Program-made: the position numbers and the translations under genes | DNA from: Cyanobacteria bacterium RYN_339 | GTDB lineage: Bacteria > Cyanobacteriota > Sericytochromatia > S15B-MN24 > JAQBPE01 | Assembly: GCA_028287685.1 (NCBI GenBank) | Contig: JAQBPE010000080.1 | Coordinates: 1 to 63,687, forward strand | Length of the DNA stretch: 63,687 bases | Direction of reading: 5' to 3' | Shown here: in pieces, positions 48,046 to 57,064 of the stretch | Layout: every line of letters starts with the position of its first letter | How positions within the stretch are numbered: position 1 is the first letter of the stretch | Notes under the pieces: model-generated | Seen by the model: the letters and a program-made list of their open reading frames with translations, nothing else | What the model was told of the DNA's origin: nothing | Database searches by the model: none

Positions 48046-48408
48046 TTAAAACCCCATGCCGGGCAACTTCATCCCACCCGTGATGCCGTTCATCTGGCTG
48101 GACGCCAGGGCATTGGCCTTGGTCTGGGCGTCCTTGATGGCCGCCATCACCAGGTCTTCCAGGGTCTCGACGTCGTCAGGGTCCACCGCTTCGGGCTTGA
48201 TCTTGACCGCCGTGCACTCCATGGAGCCGCTCATGGAGATCGTCACGGCGCCGCCGCCGGCGGTGCCTTCCACGACCTGGCCGCCCAGGTCCTCCTGCAT
48301 CTTCATCATGGCTTCTTGCATCTTCTGGGCCTGCTTCATGAGCTTGCCCATGTCCATGCCGCCGCCGCCACCGAAACCGCCGGGTCCACGCATGCGTATT
48401 TCCTCCAT
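48046..48408 (-). CDS. YbaB/EbfC-family nucleoid-associated protein
   Basis: MDMGKLMKQAQKMQEAMMKMQEDLGGQVVEGTAGGGAVTISMSGSM. Confidence 0.92.
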   Translation of the reverse strand: MEEIRMRGPGGFGGGGGMDMGKLMKQAQKMQEAMMKMQEDLGGQVVEGTAGGGAVTISMSGSMECTAVKIKPEAVDPDDVETLEDLVMAAIKDAQTKANALASSQMNGITGGMKLPGMGF

Positions 48409-48517
48409 CTAAAGCACCCCATTATAGCATCCGGTGCCGATTTCCGCCCCGTGGTACACTGGACGGAACTGTCAGCGATTGGGCGTCGTCCATCCCTCGA
48501 GCGGAGAACCCACCACC

Positions 48518-49126
48518 GTGTCACCAGACGAGCAAGCGGAGCGTCAATTCTTATTGCGGTCTGCCCAGAAGGGCAACAAGGCCGCCTTCGAGAAGCTGAT
48601 CACCCCGCACCTTTCGAAGCTGTACAACCTGGCGTACCACTTGGTACAGCACCGGGATGACGCGGCGGATGCCGTCCAAGACACGGTGATCAAGGCTTTC
48701 CGCTCGATCCACGGGTTTCGCGAGGAGGCGGACCTCGGCACGTGGCTGAGTCGCATCCTCCGTAACACCATCCTGGACGAGGTGAAGCGCGCCGTGCGCC
48801 GCCACGAGGAAGCGACCGAGGTCCTTCCCGAGCGGGGCGAGCACATCACGGAGCCCGGGATGGAGAAGCGGGAGCTTCGGGACCTCATGCTCGGCTTCAT
48901 CAACGAGCTGTCCGACAAGCTCCGGGAACCGGTGGTGTTGTATGACCTGGAAGGGTTCTCTTACGAGGAGATCGCGGAGATCCTGGACATCAACATCGGC
49001 ACCGTGAAAAGCCGGCTGAGCCGGGGCCGCATGGCCCTCAGGGAGAAAATCCTGGCCCAACCGGAGAAGCTGAGCGGCTACCTGCCGCCTCAGCTCGCGG
49101 AGAGCCTGACCCGCGAGGCGAATTGA
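48518..49126 (+). CDS. ECF-family RNA polymerase sigma factor
   Basis: HLSKLYNLAYHLVQHRDDAADAVQDTVIKAFRSI; YEEIAEILDINIGTVKSRLSRGRMALRE; GTG start. Confidence 0.93.
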   Translation: MSPDEQAERQFLLRSAQKGNKAAFEKLITPHLSKLYNLAYHLVQHRDDAADAVQDTVIKAFRSIHGFREEADLGTWLSRILRNTILDEVKRAVRRHEEATEVLPERGEHITEPGMEKRELRDLMLGFINELSDKLREPVVLYDLEGFSYEEIAEILDINIGTVKSRLSRGRMALREKILAQPEKLSGYLPPQLAESLTREAN

Positions 49127-49130
49127 GGTC

Positions 49131-50291
49131 GTGATGCGCTGCGAAGAGGCCCAAGGGCTGCTTTCTGACCACCTGAACGGTGCCCTGGCGCCGGCCGAGG
49201 CCGACGCGCTTGAAGCGCACCTCGCCGGCTGCCCGGACTGCCGGGCGGTGCTGGCGGAGCTGCGCTGGGTGGCGGGCCTCTTGCAGGGCGTGCCGCCGCT
49301 GGCGCCCCCCGCGGACCTCGGCAGCCGCATCCACTCCGCCCTGGCGGCACTTGGCGACGAAACCGAGCAAACCAGCGCGCCGCGCATCCCGTGCGACGAA
49401 GCCCAAGACTACTTTTCTGGTCATCTCGAAGCCGATCTCGACGCCTGGGAGGCCCGCGCCCTGAGCGGCCACCTGGAGGCCTGCGCGGACTGCCGCCTGG
49501 CGCTCCAGCAGCTCGAGGCCGTGAAGGCCCTGCTGCGCGCCGTGCCGCCGGAAGCGCTACCCAAGGGCTTCGAGACGCGCATCCATGCCGCCTTGATGGC
49601 GCTGGACGGCGATCTCCCGGCGACGTTGGGTTGCGACGACGTGCGCGAACGGCTGTCCGACCGCCTGGAAGGTGAGCTGGCCGGTCCGGAGCTGGCCGCC
49701 GTGGACACCCACCTGGAGGCCTGTGCCGAGTGCCGCCTGCAGGCCCAGCAGTTGGAGGCCGTCAAGGTCTTGCTGCGCGCGGTGCCCCGCGAGATCCTGC
49801 CCGCCGGCCTCGCGCCGCGCCTGCATGGCGCCCTGGAGGCGTTGCCGGCGGAGGGCGCCCTCACCTCGCCCTTGATCGCGCCCGTGCCGCTGAAGCGTAG
49901 GCTTAACTGGCCGTCCGCGGCCGTTGGCGCCGTAGCGGCCGCGGCCATGGTCTTCTTCTGGCACATACAGCCCACCAACTTGCCGCGCATCGAGACGGCG
50001 GCCGTCAGCACCAACACCAACGTGGCCGTGAACATCGGCTTTGACGTGGCATCCCGTGTCGAAGGCGTGACCTACCAGATCGACCTGCCGGAAGGCCTTC
50101 AGTTCGTGGACGACCACGGCAAGCCCATGCTCGCCCAGTCGGTGGCCTGGAAGGGCTCGTTGGAAGAGGGCAAGACGGTGGTGCCCATCATCGTGCGCGG
50201 CATGCGGCCGGGCAAGTACGAGATCCAGGCCTACGTCCGCAAGGGCGCAATGCGGCAGAAGACGACGATCGTCTTGCCGGTGACGGGGTAA
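49131..50291 (+). CDS. Anti-sigma factor with three tandem zinc-finger (ZAS-like) domains
   Basis: MRCEEAQGLLSDHLNG..HLAGCPDC; IPCDEAQDYFSGHLEA..HLEACADC; LGCDDVRERLSDRLEG..HLEACAEC; TM helix then extracytoplasmic domain. Confidence 0.88.
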   Translation: MMRCEEAQGLLSDHLNGALAPAEADALEAHLAGCPDCRAVLAELRWVAGLLQGVPPLAPPADLGSRIHSALAALGDETEQTSAPRIPCDEAQDYFSGHLEADLDAWEARALSGHLEACADCRLALQQLEAVKALLRAVPPEALPKGFETRIHAALMALDGDLPATLGCDDVRERLSDRLEGELAGPELAAVDTHLEACAECRLQAQQLEAVKVLLRAVPREILPAGLAPRLHGALEALPAEGALTSPLIAPVPLKRRLNWPSAAVGAVAAAAMVFFWHIQPTNLPRIETAAVSTNTNVAVNIGFDVASRVEGVTYQIDLPEGLQFVDDHGKPMLAQSVAWKGSLEEGKTVVPIIVRGMRPGKYEIQAYVRKGAMRQKTTIVLPVTG

Positions 50292-50539
50292 TGACCATGC
50301 GCCTTCCCTTGGCAATTTGCCTGGTCCTGGCCTGTGCCGCACCCGGCTATGCCGCGCAGCCCACACCCACGCCGCGCCCCTTGCCGATCAACGGTGTCAC
50401 GGTGGACGTGCAGAACCGGGAAATTAATGGCCGGGCCCACATCGAGCGGCCGCCGTTCGCGATGCACCGCAGCCTCCACGCAGGCCCCCGCCCGCAGCGT
50501 CCGCACAAGCCCAAGCCCACCCCCACGCCCAAGCCGTGA
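50291..50539 (+). CDS. Small secreted proline-rich protein
   Basis: Signal peptide, PTPTPRPLPINGVTVDV, KPTPTPKP tail; overlaps previous stop (TAATG). Confidence 0.55.
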   Translation: MTMRLPLAICLVLACAAPGYAAQPTPTPRPLPINGVTVDVQNREINGRAHIERPPFAMHRSLHAGPRPQRPHKPKPTPTPKP

Positions 50540-51084
50540 CGGTGCTGCATCTCGGGGGGCGCACGGCGATCGATTTCGCGCTGCCGTACCCGCCGGAGGT
50601 GGCGTTCCGCTACTTCGCCCGCAACGAGGGCCTGCTGAAGCAGTTCTTGGGCGAGGACCGCGTCGACAACCTGGGTGACGGCGTCTACCGGGTGCGGTTG
50701 AACCCGCATGGGGCCCTGGGGCTGACGTTGCAACCCAGCTTCGACGTGGCCTTCATCGAGCACCCGCCCGACCGGGTAGAGATGAAGAGCCTGAGGGCCA
50801 GCCTGGTGGAGGCCTCGCACGATGATACCGGCTTCGAGGCCCGCTTCGAGGGCGAGGCGAACTTCAAGCAGGTGCCCGAAGGCACCTTGTTGCGTTGTTC
50901 CTCCCGCATGGACGTGGCCTTGACTCTGCCGGGCTTCCTCGCCTGGATGCCCGCCGCCCCGCTGGAAGCGTTGGGCAACGGGCTGATCCAGACCGCGATG
51001 GGGGCGCTGAGCCACCGGCTGGTGCCGTTGATGCAGCGCGACATCGCGAAGTGGGTGGTGGCTATGCCTCCGGCTGGCCGCTAA
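50536..51084 (+). CDS. DUF1997-family-like protein
   Basis: GTG start; FRYFARNEGLLKQFLGEDRVDNLGDGVYRVRLNPHGALGLTLQPSFDVAF. Confidence 0.65.
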   Translation: MTVLHLGGRTAIDFALPYPPEVAFRYFARNEGLLKQFLGEDRVDNLGDGVYRVRLNPHGALGLTLQPSFDVAFIEHPPDRVEMKSLRASLVEASHDDTGFEARFEGEANFKQVPEGTLLRCSSRMDVALTLPGFLAWMPAAPLEALGNGLIQTAMGALSHRLVPLMQRDIAKWVVAMPPAGR

Positions 51085-51205
51085 CGGCCTTGCGGAACTC
51101 CTGGATGGCGCGGCCGGACTCCCTGGCGAGCTGAGGCAGCTTCTGGGGCCCGAAGACAATGATGGCCACGACGGCAGCGACGCCGATGGTCACGGGGCTC
51201 AACAT
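51062..51205 (-). CDS. Short TatA/TatE-like twin-arginine translocase subunit (47 aa)
   Basis: MLSPVTIGVAAVVAIIVFGPQKLPQLARESGRAIQEFRKAVSG: FGP-KLP...G motif. Confidence 0.88.
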   Translation of the reverse strand: MLSPVTIGVAAVVAIIVFGPQKLPQLARESGRAIQEFRKAVSGQPEA

Positions 51206-51207
51206 GC

Positions 51208-51621
51208 TTACCTCCTGGTTGCGCCCGTCAGGGCGATGAACGTGGCTTCGGTCTCGGGGAGCACCAGCAGGGACTGGGGCACCAGCTTGCCGGTGCGCGG
51301 GTCGAACTGGCCATAGAACTCGACGGGCTCGCCCGCCACCTTGGTCATCAGGTCGAACTGCAGGAGCTTGGGATCGTTCTCGTTCTCGTGGGGCGCCTCG
51401 ATCCACGGCTTGGCCGGGTCGAGGGCGATCTTGGCGCCCGGCTTGGCCTTGGCGACCAGCGCCTGGACCTGGGCGACCACGCCGTCCTTCGCAGCTTGCC
51501 CCTTCGCCGTCACCTGGGCGGCATACATCTTCTGGGCGACGACGCGCACGCCGGCAACGCCGACGGTGCCGCAGCCGGCCAGGAGCGAGAGCCCCAGGGC
51601 GGCGACAATGATCTTGTTCAT
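51208..51621 (-). CDS. Lipoprotein, hypothetical
   Basis: MNKIIVAALGLSLLAGC lipobox. Confidence 0.75.
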   Translation of the reverse strand: MNKIIVAALGLSLLAGCGTVGVAGVRVVAQKMYAAQVTAKGQAAKDGVVAQVQALVAKAKPGAKIALDPAKPWIEAPHENENDPKLLQFDLMTKVAGEPVEFYGQFDPRTGKLVPQSLLVLPETEATFIALTGATRR

Positions 51622-51632
51622 GGCTCGTCTCC

Positions 51633-52238
51633 TTAGTTGGCCGGCTTGGCCAGCACGATGTCGAACACGCCCGCCAGGCCGGCCCCGGCTTTCTGGAGCT
51701 TGATCACCAGCGAAGGCCGCGCGAAGGGGTCCTGGGCGATCCACGGATCGCCTTCGAAGTAGAGCTGGGTGGTGACGGGCACGAAGCCGGGGCAGCTCAC
51801 GATGTAGTGGATGTGGCGGGGGCGCATCACGCCAGGGCTCATCTCGTAGAGGCCGGGCAGGATCGAGTCGAAGGCATAATTGCCGTTGGCGTCCGTGCGC
51901 ATCTGGCCGCGCAGGTGGAAGTGGTCCGGGTCGGGCGGGTGGTTGTCGTCGTCGTTGTCGTAGTGGCCGTGGTCATCGGCCTGCCAGACGTCGACCACGG
52001 CGCCCTTCAGGGGCTTGCCGTTCGTGTCCAAAACGCGGCCCCGGATCTGGAGGGCCTGGCCGGGCTCGCCGGCCTCGACGAGGCGGGTCTTCCAGGGGGC
52101 GCCCTTGCGGTGGTAGGGGCCAAGCACCTGGGGAACGGTGGGCTTGGTCCAGGCCAGCGCCTGGGTGGCGCCCAGGGCCCAGAGTGCGGCGGTGCCCAAC
52201 CCGGTCGTGATGAACTGGCGGCGCGAGTTGGTTTCCAT
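51633..52238 (-). CDS. Intradiol ring-cleavage dioxygenase-like protein with Tat signal
   Basis: METNSRRQFITTG twin-arginine signal; LQIRGRVLDTNGKPLKGAVVDVWQADDHGHYDNDD; RPRHIHYIVSCPG. Confidence 0.9.
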   Translation of the reverse strand: METNSRRQFITTGLGTAALWALGATQALAWTKPTVPQVLGPYHRKGAPWKTRLVEAGEPGQALQIRGRVLDTNGKPLKGAVVDVWQADDHGHYDNDDDNHPPDPDHFHLRGQMRTDANGNYAFDSILPGLYEMSPGVMRPRHIHYIVSCPGFVPVTTQLYFEGDPWIAQDPFARPSLVIKLQKAGAGLAGVFDIVLAKPAN

Positions 52239-52337
52239 CGTAGCTCCGTCCCTTCTTAACGTAGGGTTTTAATTTCCTTAACCTAGAACAGGATAAGCGA
52301 TGGAGTTCGTTTTGGAAAACAGCCTTTCATTGATCGC

Positions 52338-52358
52338 ATATCAACCAGTGGTTGATAT
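52338..52358. promoter_or_regulatory. Perfect 21-bp palindrome, candidate operator
   Basis: ATATCAACCA-G-TGGTTGATAT upstream of dioxygenase operon; no T-run. Confidence 0.5.
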
Positions 52359-52675
52359 TAGTTCGCGATGAAGATGGAGTGCTCGGCCTTGAGCAACACG
52401 CCGTTGTCCGCGCCCCGGGCGATGATGCCCAGCGTTTGCAGGCCGTTGGCAAGCTTGGTGGAGTCGATCTGGAAGACGAAGCCGTCCGAGCCGTCCGTAT
52501 CCTTGCCCACGGTCTTGCCGCCCACCTGGAACTCCACGGTCTTGGCCCCTTCGACGGTCGGCGTCCACTTCAAGTCGATTGCCCCGGTGACCACGGCGTA
52601 AGGGGCGGCCGTGTTGGTGACCTGGCCGTCGCAGCCGGCGAGGGCGAAGATGGCCGTTAGCAGCATAGCGCGCAT
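52358..52675 (-). CDS. Lipoprotein, Ig-like, hypothetical
   Basis: MLLTAIFALAGC lipobox; TVEFQVGGKTVGKDTDGSDGF. Confidence 0.65.
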   Translation of the reverse strand: MRAMLLTAIFALAGCDGQVTNTAAPYAVVTGAIDLKWTPTVEGAKTVEFQVGGKTVGKDTDGSDGFVFQIDSTKLANGLQTLGIIARGADNGVLLKAEHSIFIAN

Positions 52676-54073
52676 CTAGAACCTCCAGTCCACGGAGAGC
52701 TCGGGCCCATGAGCCGTATGGGAGAAGTCGTTGCGGTAGCCCGTCATGTAGTCGTATCGGTACGCGGCGCGCACCACGACAGGCTTGGCCGGGCGCCAGC
52801 TGATCCCGATGGAGGCACCATACCCGAACATCGGCGCCAGCGGTGTGACGGTGTCATCGCCCACCACGAAGATGCCGGGCTTGGCCTCCAAGTCCAAGTC
52901 CGCACGCAGGGCCGGCGCCACCACGTAGCCGGCCGTCGCGCTCATGGTGGGTCCATGGTAGCCTCGCGACGGGGCCGAAAGGCGAGGGGAGGACAAAGAA
53001 GGCGGGCGGTTGCTGGCCACGGACACTTGTTGATAGGCGTAGCCCAGGCCCACGGCGACACGTGCAAATTCGAACGGCAGGGTGTAGCCGCCGCCCAACT
53101 TCAAGTCGAACTCGTCGCGGTGGTGGCGGCTATCCGGCGCCTGCTTGTCGGTAATCGTGTACGCGTCATAAGCGAAGCGCCCAGAGGCGTACCAGGTATC
53201 GTCCAGGTCGTACCAGCTGGTCAGCCCCAAGCGCGTGACCAGGGCCGGCGCGAAGTCCAGCCCGCCGGAAGGATCGCTCTCGCCGATGAAGGTGGGCCCG
53301 GCGAAGATCGCGGCGTAGCGGCTGGGGCCCGGCCGGCGAGGCGGCTCCACCAGCTGTGAGGGGTCGGGCACCTGGTCGAAGGGGATCGGGCCGTTCGGGA
53401 ACAGCACCGGCGCGTTGGGGTAGCCCGTGGCCCGGCCGGGCGTGGGCATGGGTTGAGGGTAGGGTCCCCCCGGACCTCCCTGTTGGCCTGGCGCGGGGTA
53501 GCCTTGCTGCCCCTGGTAGGGCGCGCTCCCGTAGGGCGTGCTCCCCTGGTACGGGGCGCCCCGGCCGGGCGTGATCTCCATGGAGTTCACGCCGCCGTTG
53601 TTCTCTACCCGCACCTGGTACTCCTGGCCGCCTCCCGGGAACATCAGGTTGTAGATCACCATCCCGCTTGGCGCACCGGGCACGGCAGGTGCCGTCAGGC
53701 GTTGCGTCTGGCCTGTGGTTTGTGTGGGTGCTGGGATGAAGGTTGGCGGCGGGCCGACGTACGTGCCCGGCCGCTGGACGGGGCCCGTATAGGTCGAAGG
53801 CCGCTGCGGCGGGCCCGTCACCCCGGGCGGCAGCGGCGAGACCGGTGAGGGCGCCGGCGCCGGCACATACAGGGGCTGGGGCGTGCGCAGCCCGGCCACC
53901 GTGGGCGCGGACGCCGGCGCCGGGGTGGCGGTCGGGACGCTGGATGGGGCGGCCTGCAACGGCACGGGCCGCTGGATCTCGTAGGCTTCCACGCGAAGGG
54001 CCCCCACGCCAGGGGCGAGGGAGGCCAGTAGGATCAAGAGGCGCGGACGCCAGTTGGGCCAAGGGGGGGGCAT
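52676..54073 (-). CDS. Outer-membrane beta-barrel protein with Pro/Gly-rich N-terminal region
   Basis: Signal sequence, low-complexity PAPAPSPVSPLPPG, C-terminal alternating barrel strands ending in VDWRF. Confidence 0.75.
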   Translation of the reverse strand: MPPPWPNWRPRLLILLASLAPGVGALRVEAYEIQRPVPLQAAPSSVPTATPAPASAPTVAGLRTPQPLYVPAPAPSPVSPLPPGVTGPPQRPSTYTGPVQRPGTYVGPPPTFIPAPTQTTGQTQRLTAPAVPGAPSGMVIYNLMFPGGGQEYQVRVENNGGVNSMEITPGRGAPYQGSTPYGSAPYQGQQGYPAPGQQGGPGGPYPQPMPTPGRATGYPNAPVLFPNGPIPFDQVPDPSQLVEPPRRPGPSRYAAIFAGPTFIGESDPSGGLDFAPALVTRLGLTSWYDLDDTWYASGRFAYDAYTITDKQAPDSRHHRDEFDLKLGGGYTLPFEFARVAVGLGYAYQQVSVASNRPPSLSSPRLSAPSRGYHGPTMSATAGYVVAPALRADLDLEAKPGIFVVGDDTVTPLAPMFGYGASIGISWRPAKPVVVRAAYRYDYMTGYRNDFSHTAHGPELSVDWRF

Positions 54074-54129
54074 GCCCCCCGATCCTACCGTTATGTCAAG
54101 CGTGGGGCAGTGATTGGTGGCACCACAGC

Positions 54130-55986
54130 TTAGAACCAGCCTCGCACCGGGACGGTCGGCGTGGGCTGCGGCGTAGGCAACGCCGTTGGGGCGGCGGCGG
54201 GCCCCAGCTGCGGCACCAAGAACAGGCGCTTGTTGGCCTGGTCGTCCAGCACGTCCACGTGACCGCCGAAGGGCAAGGTCATCGAGACCCGCACGATGTT
54301 CTGCTCCGGGCGCTTGGCCATCAGCCAGAACGTGAGGAGGGGGAAGTTGGGTACCGCCTGCGTCTGCACGCCGACCGGCGTGATCGCGGCGTTCAGGAAA
54401 TCGATGTAGGCCGTGCCGGGCGCGACGTTCTCCACCACGAACATCGGGGTGGTGCCGTAATAGGGGATGGCGACCGCGTTGGTCTTGGCATCGTAGGCGC
54501 CGCGCATGAACACCGTGGTGACCTCCGTGCCGGGCGGAGGCGGCGCCTTCTCCAGCGCGCTGAGCAGCTGCGGGATCAGCAGCAACTCCCGGCGGATGCC
54601 GTCCACGGCCACCAACACCTCGCCGCGCTGCTGGAGGTTGAGCGTGACGCGGAAGACCTCTTCCTTGAGGTTGTCGGCCGCCAGCCAGTTCGTGAGCAAC
54701 GTGGGCTTATCGAAGGTCTGCATCACGGCCTCCTTTTCCCCGGAGCGGGCGGTTGGGAAGTCGACGTACAGCACGGTGCCACCCGCCTGGGCCAACGAGT
54801 AGGCCGGGACGTCACCCGTGAAGGGCAGCACCAAGGCCTGGCGGCTGGGGTCGAAGTACATGCCCTTGAAGGCCGTCTTGACGACGCGAGGCGCGCGCGG
54901 GGTCGGCTTGGGCGTGGGCCGTGGCGTCGGCGTGGGCGAAGGTTCCGGCGGCGCGACCCACGGCTGAGGGCGCTGCAAGGGCGGGGTGCCGCGCGGCGCC
55001 GGCGTTACCTTGAACGGCGCGGGGGTCGGCAGGCCGATCTGGGGTGTCTGCACCGGGTAGGGCGTCATCGCCGGTTCGGGCGTGGGCAAGTAAGCCGGGG
55101 TCGGCCTGGGCGTCGGCGGCGGGGTCACACGGGGCGTGGGCCTGGCCGTTGGGCGTGGCGTGGGTTTGGCCGTGGGCTTCGCGGTGGGCCGTGGCGTGGC
55201 CTGGTTGGCGGTGGCCCGTTCCCGGATCCACAGCATGTGCTGGTCCGGCTTGAGCTGCCCGGCGAGGTCGATCATCCGCTTGCGGCGCAAGCGCAACCGG
55301 GTGATGTCCTGGCCCGCTACCTTCAGGAGCTCCCAGCGGTCGAAATCCGGCCCTGTCAGCGTGCCGGTGCGCGGCTTGCCCTGGATCGGTTCGGCCGGCT
55401 CGAAATCGAGCTCCACCCAGCTGGGGTCTTGCGCGTTGATGCGGCTGTGGAAGTGAGTGAAGGCGCCCTGGTAGGGCAGTACCAGGATGTCACGCGTTGG
55501 GCCCATGTAGGGTGTACCGACCACCATGCGGGAGCCGGCCGGCGGCGGCGTGGGGGCGGCGGCGGCCGCGCCACGGCCAAAGGGCCAGATCGTCAGCCGG
55601 TGCCCGGCGTTGTCCACCAAGAACTCCGGATGCCCCGCGCGCTTCAGTTCCCACGAGATCCGCACGGCGTCGTGGTCCGGCCGGTTGGCCATGGTGAACT
55701 TGAGCACGTCCGTGCCCGGCTTGACCAGTTGCAGCCCCTTGCCCGTCAGGTGGGCGTTGTCCATCTCGTAGTACTGGTGATCCGGCGCCAGCTCGAAGAG
55801 GGCCGGCTGGGGAGCGGGACCGTGGAAGGGGATGGTGATGGCGTTATGGCGTGGATCGAACTTGGCTTCGTCGAAGAGCGTCTGGCGAGCGGCCGGGCCC
55901 CCGCCGTTGCCGGCCGCTTCCGGGGCGAAGGCCATGACCAATCCCACCGCCAGCACCGCGACCAGGGCCGGGGAGGTTGCGCGCAT
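54130..55986 (-). CDS. Secreted AMIN-like repeat protein with PT-rich linker
   Basis: Repeats such as NAITIPFHG..., QALVLPFTGDVPAYSLAQAGGTVLYVDF, NAVAIPYYGTTPMFVVENVAPGTAYIDF; TPRPTAKPTAKPTPRPTARPTP linker. Confidence 0.7.
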   Translation of the reverse strand: MRATSPALVAVLAVGLVMAFAPEAAGNGGGPAARQTLFDEAKFDPRHNAITIPFHGPAPQPALFELAPDHQYYEMDNAHLTGKGLQLVKPGTDVLKFTMANRPDHDAVRISWELKRAGHPEFLVDNAGHRLTIWPFGRGAAAAAPTPPPAGSRMVVGTPYMGPTRDILVLPYQGAFTHFHSRINAQDPSWVELDFEPAEPIQGKPRTGTLTGPDFDRWELLKVAGQDITRLRLRRKRMIDLAGQLKPDQHMLWIRERATANQATPRPTAKPTAKPTPRPTARPTPRVTPPPTPRPTPAYLPTPEPAMTPYPVQTPQIGLPTPAPFKVTPAPRGTPPLQRPQPWVAPPEPSPTPTPRPTPKPTPRAPRVVKTAFKGMYFDPSRQALVLPFTGDVPAYSLAQAGGTVLYVDFPTARSGEKEAVMQTFDKPTLLTNWLAADNLKEEVFRVTLNLQQRGEVLVAVDGIRRELLLIPQLLSALEKAPPPPGTEVTTVFMRGAYDAKTNAVAIPYYGTTPMFVVENVAPGTAYIDFLNAAITPVGVQTQAVPNFPLLTFWLMAKRPEQNIVRVSMTLPFGGHVDVLDDQANKRLFLVPQLGPAAAPTALPTPQPTPTVPVRGWF

Positions 55987-56063
55987 ACGTTTCCTTGGGG
56001 TCAGGGTTCGCTATTTTAGTTCAAGCAAGCGAAAAATGCGACGCCGGCGGCGCGCCGGGCGCG

Positions 56064-57032
56064 TTATGGAGCCGGCGTCGAGGTTGGCGTGGGGGTAGGC
56101 GTGGCCACGGGAGCGGCGCTGCCGGAAGCATCCACGCCCACGTCCACGGATGCCGTGCCGATCACGCTCAGCTTCAACAGGCCGGTCCCGACCAGGTGGT
56201 CGAACGGATCGTAGGCCCGCGACGTCAGCATGAAGCCTGCCTTGGTATTCCCTGCCACCAACTTGGTCGGCACGAATTCGCCGGAAGGGTTGACCGGCCG
56301 CCATTGGAACTGGTCGAGAGCCGGTGCCGTCAAGGAAGCTACCTGGGCCACTTCCTTGCCATCGCCGTAGGCCTCCCCCGTGATCTGGACTTCGACGCGC
56401 GCCACGCCTGGTGCGGCCTTGGTGACCCCCGTAGAGACGGCCAGGGTCGCGCCCTTGACGATCACGTTGTCGGAAACGTTGATGCTGTCGCTGGCACCGA
56501 TCAGGAACGGCGCCTGGGCGTCGGCGATCATGGGGATATCCAGGTTGTTGGACCCTGGCCGAATGGCGGTGTGGTCCACTTCGCCGCTGGCCACGATGCG
56601 GCCATCCTTGTCGGTCAAGTAAATCCGCACCGTAAAGTCCGATGACGGTGGTAGGCGGCTCAGGATAGGCAGGGCCGAGCGGCCCCGCGCGTCGATCTGA
56701 TCGGCTGCCAGGGAATTGGTGATGACCGCGTCTGCCACGGATGAGCTGGCTGCCGTCACATACACCTGCGCGAAGGCGGGCAGGGGTGCGGGCAAGCTGT
56801 TGGCATCATTGGGATCTGCCGGCTGGATCAAATGGACGGCCAGCGTGCCGAAATTGGCCACGAGCGAGAGGCCGCTTGTGGACTGGAGCTGCAGGAAGCC
56901 AGACGGCGTGTGCAGCGTGTCCACGCTAATCGGGGTGCCGCCACCCAACCTACAACCAGCAAGGAGACAAGCAGCAAAGACAAGGCCGCCGGCAAATCTA
57001 AACCGGCGGCTTCCGAATGCATGGGCCGTCAT
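56064..57032 (-). CDS. Lipoprotein, hypothetical
   Basis: GLVFAACLLAGC lipobox; related C-terminal domain to neighbouring lipoprotein. Confidence 0.7.
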   Translation of the reverse strand: MTAHAFGSRRFRFAGGLVFAACLLAGCRLGGGTPISVDTLHTPSGFLQLQSTSGLSLVANFGTLAVHLIQPADPNDANSLPAPLPAFAQVYVTAASSSVADAVITNSLAADQIDARGRSALPILSRLPPSSDFTVRIYLTDKDGRIVASGEVDHTAIRPGSNNLDIPMIADAQAPFLIGASDSINVSDNVIVKGATLAVSTGVTKAAPGVARVEVQITGEAYGDGKEVAQVASLTAPALDQFQWRPVNPSGEFVPTKLVAGNTKAGFMLTSRAYDPFDHLVGTGLLKLSVIGTASVDVGVDASGSAAPVATPTPTPTSTPAP

Positions 57033-57064
57033 GGCTAGTTTTGATCTCCAGCCACGCTTCCCAT

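Noticed and set aside
54890-55210. PT-rich repeat as CRISPR or VNTR array
   Set aside because: Irregular, protein-level low complexity without uniform spacers
53743-56019. 758-aa + strand ORF
   Set aside because: Antisense to AMIN-repeat and OMP genes; R/G-rich artefact
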